Below, one piece after another: positions 48,262-57,291 of a stretch of 64,000 nt of DNA. The notes below the pieces were generated by a model. That model saw only the letters and a list, made by a program, of their open reading frames with translations. It did no database searches and had not been told where the DNA came from. The translations under genes were made by a program, and so were the position numbers. The first letter of the stretch is position 1; every line of letters begins with the position of its first letter. The DNA comes from Taibaiella lutea (GTDB lineage: Bacteria > Bacteroidota > Bacteroidia > Chitinophagales > Chitinophagaceae), in assembly GCF_008629695.1 (NCBI RefSeq), contig NZ_VWSH01000001.1, forward strand, positions 151,990-215,989. The letters are read 5' to 3'.

Positions 48262-49403
48262 TATTTATTGCTTAAATAGTTTATTGCATTTTTAAAACCT
48301 TCGCTCATTTTCTCCATTGATACTTTCTTTTCTATATTTAAAGCTTGTTCTGAAAAAAAATCATATCTTTCTGTATCTTTTAATAATTCGACAATTTGCG
48401 AAGCTATTAAAATAGAATCGTTCTCTACAATTATACCATTTACATTATTTATCAGGTATTCAAATTCCGGACCATGGCGAGATAAACTGTCGCCTGGTAC
48501 ATTTTCACAAGACACAATCGGACACCCAAAAGAAAAGGCATGCACAATAGTCAAGCCGACTGCTTTAGGCATAAGTAACAAATCTGCAGCATAAAAATAT
48601 TTTCCTATTTGTTCATCATTAAAACAAGCACCATAACAAAATATTTTACTATTGTGGATAGCCTTTTCCTTAATAAATGACATTTCAGGCCCATCTCCAA
48701 TAATATGTAAAGCAGTATCAAAATCCACAGGTAATAACTCGAAAATTTCAACAATTTGTTGCAATCCTTTTGATTTCAATAATCTGCCGACAAATATTAA
48801 ATTATAAGTATGTTTCCAACCAAGTTCGCTTTTTACTGCATATTTACCTTTATCATTTAATTTTTGATAAAGACGATTCATAGCATCTGTATCTATAGAA
48901 TTTTCAGCGACGAAAATTTTGGTAGGGTTATTTACAATTCCTGATAAAACTTTCAATGGAGTTTTAGAGTATAACAATATTGCATCTGCGGTATTAAATA
49001 AGAATAATCTCAATTTACCTGAAAATCCCTGAAATGGTGCATTGGACTGGTGGCTTTTGACACCATGAGACCAAATAATGAGTTTATACCGAAAAAAAAG
49101 TCGAAATAATACTAATAGCCAAACCGTACCATAAGAGGTCGAGCCTTCGGAAATAATAATTTTGGGTTTATATTTAAAGATTTTCGGCAAAGGATTTTGT
49201 AATATGGCTGTTTGAGATTTTCCATAATATATTTTAGAAATATTTTCAGATGGGAAATCTAAAGAAACCGATTTCATATCTTTTGTATAATCACTATAGC
49301 AAACAATTATACCAAGCGAATTGTGTAAATACCTGAATATCGCTTTGCGATATTCAGGTATGATTCGTTGAAATAATAAAATATTTTCCCCTTTCACTGT
49401 CAT
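48261..49403 (-). CDS. Glycosyltransferase family 4-like
   Basis: This 380-residue GT-B enzyme has YNLIFVGRLLKSKGLQQIVE in the linker to the C-terminal domain. FYAADLLLMPKAVGLTIVHAFSFGCPIVSCEN follows, where the second part is the EX7E-like nucleotide-sugar-binding loop with I/V substitutions. The N-terminal domain has LLFQRIIPEYRKAIFRYLH, typical of inner-membrane-associated GT4 proteins of polysaccharide clusters. It overlaps both neighbours by 1 to 4 bp, so it is translated as part of the operon. Specificity unknown. Confidence 0.87.
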   Translation of the reverse strand: MTVKGENILLFQRIIPEYRKAIFRYLHNSLGIIVCYSDYTKDMKSVSLDFPSENISKIYYGKSQTAILQNPLPKIFKYKPKIIISEGSTSYGTVWLLVLFRLFFRYKLIIWSHGVKSHQSNAPFQGFSGKLRLFLFNTADAILLYSKTPLKVLSGIVNNPTKIFVAENSIDTDAMNRLYQKLNDKGKYAVKSELGWKHTYNLIFVGRLLKSKGLQQIVEIFELLPVDFDTALHIIGDGPEMSFIKEKAIHNSKIFCYGACFNDEQIGKYFYAADLLLMPKAVGLTIVHAFSFGCPIVSCENVPGDSLSRHGPEFEYLINNVNGIIVENDSILIASQIVELLKDTERYDFFSEQALNIEKKVSMEKMSEGFKNAINYLSNK

Positions 49404-50581
49404 TTAGCTGCCTTATATTTTTCTAAAAAGTAATTACAATAATTTTCCCATGAAGCAATTTTAGCGGCATACAAACACATTTTTGCTTTCTCTGCCACCA
49501 AATCTCTATTTTCTATTATCTCATTTAATACATACGTAATAGAAGAAATACTATAAGGGTCAACCTTCCAAGAAACTCCCAAATCTTTAATTAAGGGCCA
49601 TGCTCCTGTATTTTCAGTTATAATTACCGGGAGATTACAAGCTAAGGCTTCAAAATAACTTAATCCAAATGTTTCCTTAAAGCTAGGCTGAATAAATACA
49701 TCAAAATTAGGCAAGATATCGGGTAGTTCGCCATTTGGAATCGCCCCCCCGAACACTACAATTTCTGAAAGATGTAACTCATTAGCTTGCTCTTTTAATT
49801 CTTTCTCCAAAGGTCCTGTGCCATATATAGTATATTCTAATCTTGTTTTGTTTTCTAATGCAGATATGGCAAGAAGAACGGACTTTAGATTCTTTATTGG
49901 TAATAAATTGCAAACTGAAACAAGTCTGATTTTATTACTTTCTGTTTTTATTTGCTCTCTGACTTCAAAAAAGCGTTCGTCAATACCTGTAGGCAAAAGT
50001 TTTACGCTATTAAATCCCAACTTTTCTAAATGTTCGTGCATTTGAAAGCTCTGAGTTGATACTGCATAAGCTCTTGTTATAATTTTTCTTGCTAAATAGC
50101 GAGAATACCTGTTCTTAAAAAAACGCGACTCTTGTCTTAAAGTCAGAACATACGGAATGCCAAGTTTACGCTTTATTGCATAAGCAAGAATACCATCAGG
50201 AAATAAATAATGAGCATGAATAATATCAGAATCGTCCAAAGCCTCCCTTTTTAAGAATGAAACGATTTTAAGGGAATAAAAATAACAAAACAAAGAATGT
50301 AAAAAAGAAATGCTTCCAATTGAAATATAAGGGAATATATGAACTTTGAAACTTTTATCTTTATATAATTTTTTACTTATAATTTTAAGCCTATTTTTCC
50401 AACTACTTTTATTAGCAACAAAAGTCATCAACCATGAGGGAAAAAATGCTTGCGGTTTTATGATATCTATTTTGATTGAGGAATCCCTCGCTATAATTTT
50501 TTCTGAAAAATTTTTCACGTATGGATTATCAATCGGATTATCTTCAACCGGAAATACAGATGATATTTGCAATACTTTCAT
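49400..50581 (-). CDS. Glycosyltransferase family 4-like
   Basis: This 393-residue GT-B protein has SSVFPVEDNPIDNPYVKNF at the start, HAHYLFPDGILAYAIKRKLGIPYVLTLR, then IRLVSVCNLLPIKNL and FDVFIQPSFKETFGLSYFEALACNLPVI with the E-x7-E loop. It acts in assembly of the repeat unit. A run of seven G (coding strand) at the VFGGAIPNGE segment could be slippage-prone. It overlaps the next gene by 4 bp. Acceptor and donor are unknown. Confidence 0.88.
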   Translation of the reverse strand: MKVLQISSVFPVEDNPIDNPYVKNFSEKIIARDSSIKIDIIKPQAFFPSWLMTFVANKSSWKNRLKIISKKLYKDKSFKVHIFPYISIGSISFLHSLFCYFYSLKIVSFLKREALDDSDIIHAHYLFPDGILAYAIKRKLGIPYVLTLRQESRFFKNRYSRYLARKIITRAYAVSTQSFQMHEHLEKLGFNSVKLLPTGIDERFFEVREQIKTESNKIRLVSVCNLLPIKNLKSVLLAISALENKTRLEYTIYGTGPLEKELKEQANELHLSEIVVFGGAIPNGELPDILPNFDVFIQPSFKETFGLSYFEALACNLPVIITENTGAWPLIKDLGVSWKVDPYSISSITYVLNEIIENRDLVAEKAKMCLYAAKIASWENYCNYFLEKYKAAK

Positions 50582-50593
50582 TACTCGAAGAAG

Positions 50594-51736
50594 TTAATTC
50601 ATATTCTCAATAGTCCACATAAAAGCTGCATTATGTTCTTTCTGAGTTAGCACATTATGTGCGTTTATGTTCCATAAAGCAGTTTTCTTATCTAAGAAAA
50701 CATTACATGTTTTTAAGTCAGCTTCCAAGTCACCTTCAATAGAAAATATTATAAAATTATTATTTTTAAACCATAAAAAAAGAGGGTTTTTAATGCTCAA
50801 ATAAACTTTCAATCCACACATAATAGCGATCAATATATTTCCAAGCGCCATTTGCCGGTAAGAATTATATATAGCAGCACAATGACTATTTATAAAATCT
50901 ATATAATCATCATACTTCATGAAAGTTTCAAGGAAGTTAACATTCATATTTAAACCCGCTGTATACTCTTTCAATTTATTTGCATAATTTATATCAGATC
51001 CATAATTAAATGGAATATTGATTTCTCCGTTGAAGGCATTGTTCTCAAGCGTTGTTAAAATATCAATATGATTATTAAAGGGACTTCTTGAGTTGCCAAT
51101 CAGTAATCTTAATTTTTTTTCCTCCTTAGCCACAATATGCTCTAAACGATTATTAATAGATAGTTTCAAAAATGGAGGCAATCTATTTTTTAAAAGTTCA
51201 TTCAGGTAATTATATTCTTCTTCACTATACCAGGTGAAATAATCAATTCTTTTCATTGCTCTATATATCAACTCACTTGTTGATTCCTTTCGTCTTAACG
51301 CTCTAATAACTTGTTTGACAGAAAATTTTAGTGAAGAAATAAAACTTTCAGACATTTTTTTCTCCAAAATTGTTTTGGTACTTAAACTGAAAAATGTACT
51401 CCTTACAGAAGGCATATTATAAATTTCAGTTCCATAGAAATTCCAAATTATTTTTAGCCTAGATGAATCAATGGCATTAATAATTTTTGCTTTTTCAACA
51501 TTCAAATTATATACAAACAAGATATCATATTCACTAGAAATCTTTCGAGCCAAATTAAATAGTTCATTTAAATTCGGTGTTAAATACAATAACTTTGGAG
51601 TATTATTTCCTTTATATAAATTTAATTTATTTACATAAAAATAAGTATTAATGAAACTACTTTCACTAAACATCTTTATGTGCAAATCAATAAATTTTTC
51701 ATCACTAAATATATGGGCTATTCTTACTGAGGACAT
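50594..51736 (-). CDS. TDP-Fuc4NAc:lipid II Fuc4NAc transferase-like (GT56)
   Basis: This 380-residue protein has the WecF/Glyco_transf_56 pattern. It shows RLLIGNSRSPFNNHIDILTT, INIPFNYGSDINYANKLKEY, LETFMKYDDYIDFINSHC and NSYRQMALGNILIAIMCG, which follow the order of the 4-acetamido-4,6-dideoxygalactose transferase of enterobacterial common antigen. Specificity for a dTDP-4-amino-4,6-dideoxy sugar matches the nearby DegT aminotransferase, GNAT and rmlA/rmlB genes. Other 4-amino sugars remain possible. It lies 12 bp upstream of the GT4 gene at 49400. Confidence 0.82.
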   Translation of the reverse strand: MSSVRIAHIFSDEKFIDLHIKMFSESSFINTYFYVNKLNLYKGNNTPKLLYLTPNLNELFNLARKISSEYDILFVYNLNVEKAKIINAIDSSRLKIIWNFYGTEIYNMPSVRSTFFSLSTKTILEKKMSESFISSLKFSVKQVIRALRRKESTSELIYRAMKRIDYFTWYSEEEYNYLNELLKNRLPPFLKLSINNRLEHIVAKEEKKLRLLIGNSRSPFNNHIDILTTLENNAFNGEINIPFNYGSDINYANKLKEYTAGLNMNVNFLETFMKYDDYIDFINSHCAAIYNSYRQMALGNILIAIMCGLKVYLSIKNPLFLWFKNNNFIIFSIEGDLEADLKTCNVFLDKKTALWNINAHNVLTQKEHNAAFMWTIENMN

Positions 51737-51781
51737 TTTATAACTTAATATTGATTAAGTGAGTTTTAAAACAAAAATAAA

Positions 51782-52222
51782 TTATAATTTTATTTCCATA
51801 GTATATTTCAATCCTTCTGTATCAACCGTTTGAAATCCTTTCTTTTTATATAAAAGAAAGGCAGTTTCATTATCTTTACTAACTTGCAATTTGATAGATC
51901 GAAAGTTAATCTGTTTAACATGTTCAAATAGATTTTCCAAAAGATTGCCAGCGATTCCTTGTGAAAAAAACTTAGGCGCTACTACAACTGAAGTAATAAA
52001 ACCAATGTTAGTTTCATTATCATTCAGATATACCGCTATTAGTCCTACTAAGATATCATCGTGCCAAGCTTCAAAAGTGGTAGCTTTAGAAAAGATTTTC
52101 TCAGCATATTCTTTTATATCTACTTCTTTATATAAAGGTGGAAAGAAATATTCTGAACTAAGTTCTAAAAGCTGCAAAATATCTAATCTGGTTGCAGTTT
52201 CCTTTTTGTAAATAATATCCAT
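51782..52222 (-). CDS. GNAT-family N-acetyltransferase
   Basis: This 146-residue GNAT has the acetyl-CoA loop VVVAPKFFSQGIAGNLLENL (Q-x-x-G-I-A/G pattern) in the centre and a VSKDNETAFLLYKKKGFQTV end, typical of motif B. It probably acetylates the amino group of a 4-amino sugar made by the downstream-coded pathway enzymes, comparable to WecD or VioB/FdtC activities, but GNAT substrates cannot be read from sequence. It lies between the GT56-like gene and the WbqC gene, 5 bp from the latter. Confidence 0.84.
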   Translation of the reverse strand: MDIIYKKETATRLDILQLLELSSEYFFPPLYKEVDIKEYAEKIFSKATTFEAWHDDILVGLIAVYLNDNETNIGFITSVVVAPKFFSQGIAGNLLENLFEHVKQINFRSIKLQVSKDNETAFLLYKKKGFQTVDTEGLKYTMEIKL

Positions 52223-52227
52223 TACAA

Positions 52228-52935
52228 TTATATTAATTCAAATTCTAGAAGTAGATTATTAATTTCAGATTTATTATTGAACATTAAAACATCGATAACA
52301 CTCAATCCTGATACAAAAGGATGTTTAAATTGATTGTATTTAATTTCTTTCGTTTTGATAAAATTTATTAGAATATTATCTCCTTTAAAAAAATCAGAAT
52401 CATATAACTCTTTACCACCAATTGGATTAATATAATGGTCAGCCCCCTCGTATTTACATATATCTAAAATACGTTGTTGTCCTGAAAAATGATTATTGTC
52501 ATATTTTGTAGTACTTAAAATTAATGGAGTTTCAATTTTCAGATATTCCAAAACTTTAATTACACTTTTTATTGCCAAATCAGAAATACTATACTTTCCA
52601 TTAAGGTCCATAACTTCAGAAATTAATTTGAATACCTCAACAAAATATGGCGCTTTTTTATAATTTATTTCAATAGTTTTAAGAAATTTATTTTTCCAAA
52701 CAATAAAATTTACCGTATCTATATCTATATCTTTAATTTTAGAAAATTGGCTTACATTTTCTAATGGTATAGTAAACATAAAATCTGTTCCATTCGATAG
52801 AATACGATTTCGGTTTATCCAGCCCTTTTTAATAAAATTTACATCATCATAAAAAATAAATTTATCGACTTCTTTGATTAATTGAAAATAGCCAATATAC
52901 GGAAAGACATATGGCTGCATTATTGCAATTTTCAT
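52228..52935 (-). CDS. WbqC-family protein
   Basis: This 235-residue protein begins KIAIMQPYVFPYIGYFQLI and has FIFYDDVNFIKKGWINRNRIL, the conserved opening of the WbqC family. A C-terminal KHPFVSGLSVIDVLMFN follows. WbqC-like proteins occur in O-antigen and capsule loci beside dTDP-amino-sugar genes and are proposed to modify an amino sugar, possibly by adding an acyl or amino-acid group. The precise reaction is not established. It is grouped with a GNAT gene and a DegT aminotransferase gene, consistent with such a role. Confidence 0.85.
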   Translation of the reverse strand: MKIAIMQPYVFPYIGYFQLIKEVDKFIFYDDVNFIKKGWINRNRILSNGTDFMFTIPLENVSQFSKIKDIDIDTVNFIVWKNKFLKTIEINYKKAPYFVEVFKLISEVMDLNGKYSISDLAIKSVIKVLEYLKIETPLILSTTKYDNNHFSGQQRILDICKYEGADHYINPIGGKELYDSDFFKGDNILINFIKTKEIKYNQFKHPFVSGLSVIDVLMFNNKSEINNLLLEFELI

Positions 52936-52998
52936 AATGATATATCTTAATTCACCACTGACATTAATGTTCTAATAGTCAATATGAAAATTTTAAAA

Positions 52999-54081
52999 TT
53001 AATTATTTTGAACTCTCAAAAGTAAGCGGCAGATTAAATCAACTTCCTCAATTGACAAATCATAATATAGTGGAAGACAAAGAACACGCTTCGATATCAA
53101 GTCTGTAATTTCCAATGGTTTAGGTTCAATAAATGGCAATGAATCAGCTAAAGAAGGATAAAAATATCTCCGAGTAAAAACCTCCATTGAATTAAGATGT
53201 TTTATACACTTTAACATTAAAGTTTCGTCATTAAATACTAAAGGATAATAAGCATAGTTCAATGTTGCATATTTGTGCCAAGTAGGTATTCTTGCTTGAA
53301 ATGCTTTTAACTTAGAATTATAGTATTCAGTGAGTAATTTCCTTTTATCATTAATCTCATTTATATGTGCGAGATTTACAAGTCCCATAGCCGCATGGAA
53401 TTCTGAATTCTTCCCATTAATTCCCAGTTCAGCAAATGACTCTGGCCCATTAAAACCAAAGTTTCTTATAAAAGCTAACTTTTTTAATAATTCAGGGCAT
53501 TTTGTAATTATGAGCCCGCCTTCACCAGAATGATATAACTTTGTTGCGTGAAGGCTACATGTAGAAATATCACCATATTCAAATATGGATTTACCATGAA
53601 TTTTAACACCAAAGGCATGTGCTGCATCGTAAATCACTTTTAGGTTATATTTTTTTGCAATTTCCTCTATAGCAAGAACATCGCAGGGGTTACCATAAAC
53701 ATGAGTAGCTAAAATGGCACTGGTTTTATTAGTTATAGCAGCTTCAATTTTTGATGGATCTATGTTTAATGAATCTTTATCTATGTCAACAAAGACCGGT
53801 TGACAGCCTTCCCATACAATACAACTTGTTGTAGCAACAAAAGAGAATGGGGTTGTAATAATCTCACCTTTCAAACCTAAAGCTTTTATTGCCATTTGTA
53901 AAGCAATTGTACCATTAGTCACAAAAAGTAAGTGTTGAACATTTAGATAATCCTTCAACCTGAGTTCTAAATCATTTGCTAACGGCCCCATGTTGGTAAG
54001 CCATTGTCTTTGCCAAATGCCGTTCAGATATTCCTGATATTCTTCTTTAGGAGGTAAATATGGTTTGGTTACTGGTATCAT
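52999..54081 (-). CDS. DegT/DnrJ/EryC1 aminotransferase (VioA/FdtB type)
   Basis: This 360-residue PLP enzyme has TNGTIALQMAIKALGL, TTPFSFVATTSCI, VIYDAAHAFGV, and the PLP-lysine region CSLHATKLYHSGEGG (K after S-L-H-A-T). The HATK form with a VioA-like start (MIPVTKPYLPPKEEYQEYL) suggests a sugar 4-aminotransferase acting on dTDP-4-keto-6-deoxyglucose rather than a 3-aminotransferase. With rmlA and rmlB it would make a dTDP-4-amino-4,6-dideoxyhexose, to be acetylated or acylated by the next two proteins. Which stereoisomer is made cannot be told. Confidence 0.84.
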   Translation of the reverse strand: MIPVTKPYLPPKEEYQEYLNGIWQRQWLTNMGPLANDLELRLKDYLNVQHLLFVTNGTIALQMAIKALGLKGEIITTPFSFVATTSCIVWEGCQPVFVDIDKDSLNIDPSKIEAAITNKTSAILATHVYGNPCDVLAIEEIAKKYNLKVIYDAAHAFGVKIHGKSIFEYGDISTCSLHATKLYHSGEGGLIITKCPELLKKLAFIRNFGFNGPESFAELGINGKNSEFHAAMGLVNLAHINEINDKRKLLTEYYNSKLKAFQARIPTWHKYATLNYAYYPLVFNDETLMLKCIKHLNSMEVFTRRYFYPSLADSLPFIEPKPLEITDLISKRVLCLPLYYDLSIEEVDLICRLLLRVQNN

Positions 54082-54093
54082 TCTAAATTTGGA

Positions 54094-55536
54094 TTATGCA
54101 CGTTTGAGTATTAACTGTCTGAAATCATTCAAAGCAGCCATTTTACTAAAATAAGAATATAAAAAAAATAGTGCATAGTATAAAATTGTAAGTATTAGGA
54201 CTGTTATCAGATTTGATAAATGCATGGGCACAAATAAGTATGTATTTATAAGTGTAACTATTGCTCCAATTATACCGGCTATTATTATTGTAGGCCCAAT
54301 TTCTTTCAATTGCTCCCAACCGGAGTAGTCAATAAATTTACCACTATACCATGTGTTAACCACAAATGCAAAAATAGATGTAATAACCTGAAGAATTAAT
54401 AAAGCATAAATACCCCAAAATACAGCAAAAAATATTCCAACAGTAATGAAAAGCTTCTTCACAATTTCAAGTCTCAAGAATAAATCTGATCTACCCTTTA
54501 CTTTTAAAATATTGAGATTATAGGAATGGAATGGATACAAGATACCATTAATACATAAAAGCTGAAAAAAAGGAACAGATGGTAACCATTTTTTTGTAAG
54601 TAATAAAATAAATAACGGCTTGGCAATAATTATCAGTAGAACCATTAAAGGAGCAATCCAAAAAATCACCTGATGCATTAACATTTGATAGGCCTTCTTC
54701 AATTTTCCTTCATCCTTTATTGCAGAAAACATAGGATATGTTACTTTTTCCAAAGCACGTGACATATTACTTACAGGTAGCATTTGCAAACTTTGCGCTC
54801 TTGTAAAATAACCAAGCTCAGAAGCATTAAAAAAACGTCCGATAATTACATTATAAATATTGCTGTAAAAAGTATCTAAAAGCCCGGAAAAAGTTAGTTT
54901 ATAGCCGAAATTAAGATGATATTTTAAACATGCTTTATCAATTTTCAAATCAGGCACCCACCCTGCAAAAATCCAATGCTGCAAAGCAAATAAAAAGGAT
55001 TGAACTATTGTCATCCAAACCAGGCTCCAAACTCCATATCCATTTTTCGCAAGAAAAATGCCTACAATCCCTCCTAAAATAACTGATGGCAATTGCATAT
55101 ACATCTGAACTTTAAAGCGCATTTCTTTCGTCAATTTGGTAGTTTGCACACCCACAAAAGCTGTTATAATGAAGGTTATAGTATAAACCCTCATTATAGA
55201 CGTTAACGCTGGTTGCTTAAAGAATAAAGCTATCAAAGGTGCACAAAAGAAAAGTATTACATACAACAAAATGCTAAATATAATATTGACCATAAAAACT
55301 GTAGAATAGTCCTTCTGGTCAGCATCAGATTTTCGAATCAGAGAAGATGTCATTCCGCTATCCATCAGGCTATTTCCCACGGCCATAAAAATAGTTAACA
55401 TTCCAATTAGCCCAAACTCGGCGGGCATTAATATACGCGCAAGTATTAAACCTGTAATTACATTTATGCCCTGGACACTGACTTGCTGTGTAAATGTCCA
55501 AATAAGGCCGGATATGGCCTTCTTTTTAATGCTCAT
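54094..55536 (-). CDS. Lipopolysaccharide/polysaccharide flippase (Wzx/WzxC-like)
   Basis: The ATG at 55536 gives 480 residues; an upstream ATG at 55596 adds a leader outside the family pattern. The start MSIKKKAISGLIWTFTQQ is that of the oligosaccharide flippases. The protein then has about 14 hydrophobic segments, with FNASELGYFTRAQSLQMLPVSN typical of WzxC-like members. It moves lipid-linked repeat units across the inner membrane for Wzy polymerisation. It is placed directly after the Gfo/Idh gene, 68 bp away. Confidence 0.86.
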   Translation of the reverse strand: MSIKKKAISGLIWTFTQQVSVQGINVITGLILARILMPAEFGLIGMLTIFMAVGNSLMDSGMTSSLIRKSDADQKDYSTVFMVNIIFSILLYVILFFCAPLIALFFKQPALTSIMRVYTITFIITAFVGVQTTKLTKEMRFKVQMYMQLPSVILGGIVGIFLAKNGYGVWSLVWMTIVQSFLFALQHWIFAGWVPDLKIDKACLKYHLNFGYKLTFSGLLDTFYSNIYNVIIGRFFNASELGYFTRAQSLQMLPVSNMSRALEKVTYPMFSAIKDEGKLKKAYQMLMHQVIFWIAPLMVLLIIIAKPLFILLLTKKWLPSVPFFQLLCINGILYPFHSYNLNILKVKGRSDLFLRLEIVKKLFITVGIFFAVFWGIYALLILQVITSIFAFVVNTWYSGKFIDYSGWEQLKEIGPTIIIAGIIGAIVTLINTYLFVPMHLSNLITVLILTILYYALFFLYSYFSKMAALNDFRQLILKRA

Positions 55537-55604
55537 TTTGATATTTAATTCAGTTAGCATATACACATACCTATACGTGCATATGTAAAGATTCAATGCT
55601 TCAA

Positions 55605-56675
55605 TTAGTATCTTAAACTATAAATCTTCTCAATAATATCAACCACTTTCAATCCTTCCAAGGCATTGGTAGATATTGCTCCCCTTCCCTTTAAAACATC
55701 CGCGACATTTTCAATAACATAATGATGGTTGGCTGCTGAACCTTTATAGGCGCCATAATCATTACCTGGATTTGTAGGCGCAAGTTTCGGCATTTCATAA
55801 TCCCTGACATGACAATATTCCACCTTATCCATATATTGTCCTCCAATCTTTACAGAACCATTTTCCGCAATAATAGTCATAGAGCTTTCAAGATTCGTAT
55901 TCCATACTGATGTAGAGTAGTTCAGACTACCCATTCCACCATCTACAAAGTCAAAGTTCACAAAACCACTATCTTCAAAATCTGTCAGATTACTATGATT
56001 GAAATCATTAAACTTACCTTGTACATTCTTAATATCACCAAAAAGCCAATACATGATATCGATAAAGTGCGAAAACTGGGTAAACAGTGTGCCTCCGTCC
56101 AAATCAGCCTTACCGTGCCATGAGTCGGACTTATAATATCTGTCATCCCTATTCCAATAGCAATTTAACTGCACCATATATATTTCACCCAATTTACCTG
56201 TTTCAATAAGTTCTTTAATCCAGACTGAAGGTGGTGAATAACGGTTCTGCATAACTGCAAAAACCTGACGATGTACCTGTAAAGCTTTAAAAATAACTTT
56301 TTCAGCATCCTGACGGTTCAATGCCATAGGCTTTTCCACCACAACATGCATTTTGGCATCTAATACTTTTAATGCCTGTTCTGCATGAAAACCATTCGGA
56401 GAAGCAATGTTCACGATGTCGCACGCTATACCTGATGCCAAAAATGCATCCAAAGAATTGAAAAATGGTACGTCAAAAATTTCGATTGCCAGGTTTTCTT
56501 TTGGTTTTACATCAATTAAGGCGACTAATTCGCTTTCCGCATTGCGGCTTATCATTTCAGCATGGCGCTTTCCTATATGACCGCAACCGATAACGGCATA
56601 TCTTATTTTATTGGTTAGTGCATCCGGAATCCGTATTCCTTTCTTAACCTCAGGAATTAAAGTCAACGTATCCAT
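55605..56675 (-). CDS. UDP-N-acetylglucosaminuronate 3-dehydrogenase-like (WlbA/WbpB)
   Basis: This 356-residue Gfo/Idh/MocA protein has the N-terminal loop VIGCGHIGKRHAEMI, EKPMALNRQDAEKVI, and the C-terminal YKGSAANHHYVIENV typical of the WlbA/WbpB subgroup. It oxidises C3 of UDP-GlcNAcA to the 3-keto sugar. The adjacent acetyltransferase, aminotransferase and 6-dehydrogenase are those of the same pathway, in the order wbpA, wbpE, wbpD, wbpB in the direction of transcription, so the assignment is strengthened by context. Confidence 0.87.
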   Translation of the reverse strand: MDTLTLIPEVKKGIRIPDALTNKIRYAVIGCGHIGKRHAEMISRNAESELVALIDVKPKENLAIEIFDVPFFNSLDAFLASGIACDIVNIASPNGFHAEQALKVLDAKMHVVVEKPMALNRQDAEKVIFKALQVHRQVFAVMQNRYSPPSVWIKELIETGKLGEIYMVQLNCYWNRDDRYYKSDSWHGKADLDGGTLFTQFSHFIDIMYWLFGDIKNVQGKFNDFNHSNLTDFEDSGFVNFDFVDGGMGSLNYSTSVWNTNLESSMTIIAENGSVKIGGQYMDKVEYCHVRDYEMPKLAPTNPGNDYGAYKGSAANHHYVIENVADVLKGRGAISTNALEGLKVVDIIEKIYSLRY

Positions 56676-56711
56676 AATGAAGCAATTTTGGTTTTGTTAT
56701 TGGTATTCAGT

Positions 56712-57287
56712 TTATTTTATTCTTATCACCGCTTTATTTTCAGTAAAACGGTATTCCTGTCCCGATTCTTTACATGTTGCGATTCCTTCAGAGTTAAATT
56801 CAAGCCGATGCCCGTATTCACTCATCCAGCCTATTTGTTTTGCGGGGTTGCCCACCACCAATGCATAGTCGGGGACTGTTTTTGTGACTACTGCTCCGGC
56901 ACCAATGAACGCATATTGACCAATGTCATGTCCACAAACGATAGTAGCATTTGCGCCAATGCTTGCACCTTTGCCTACCTTGGTACGACTATATTGCCCT
57001 CTGCGGTTAACGCCACTCCGAGGGTTAGTAACATTTGTAAATACCATAGAAGGACCAAGGAATACATCATCTTCACAAATAACACCTTCGTAAATAGATA
57101 CATTGTTTTGCACTTTTACATTTTTCCCAAGAACTACGTTTGGAAATACGACACAATTTTGTCCGATATTACAACCTTCGTTAATAGTACAGCCTGGCAT
57201 TATATGACAAAAGTGCCATATTTTAGCCCCGGCTTTTATATTGCATCCGTCATCGATAACAGCGGTTTCATGTACAAAATAATCCAT
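56712..57287 (-). CDS. Left-handed beta-helix N-acetyltransferase (WlbB/WbpD type)
   Basis: This 191-residue protein is built of hexapeptide repeats ([64 protein letters not shown]). It ends in [14 protein letters not shown]. It corresponds to WlbB/WbpD, which acetylates the 3-amino group of UDP-2-acetamido-3-amino-glucuronate with acetyl-CoA. It lies 36 bp before the 3-dehydrogenase gene and 4 bp after the aminotransferase gene. Confidence 0.88.
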   Translation of the reverse strand: MDYFVHETAVIDDGCNIKAGAKIWHFCHIMPGCTINEGCNIGQNCVVFPNVVLGKNVKVQNNVSIYEGVICEDDVFLGPSMVFTNVTNPRSGVNRRGQYSRTKVGKGASIGANATIVCGHDIGQYAFIGAGAVVTKTVPDYALVVGNPAKQIGWMSEYGHRLEFNSEGIATCKESGQEYRFTENKAVIRIK

Positions 57288-57291
57288 GGGG

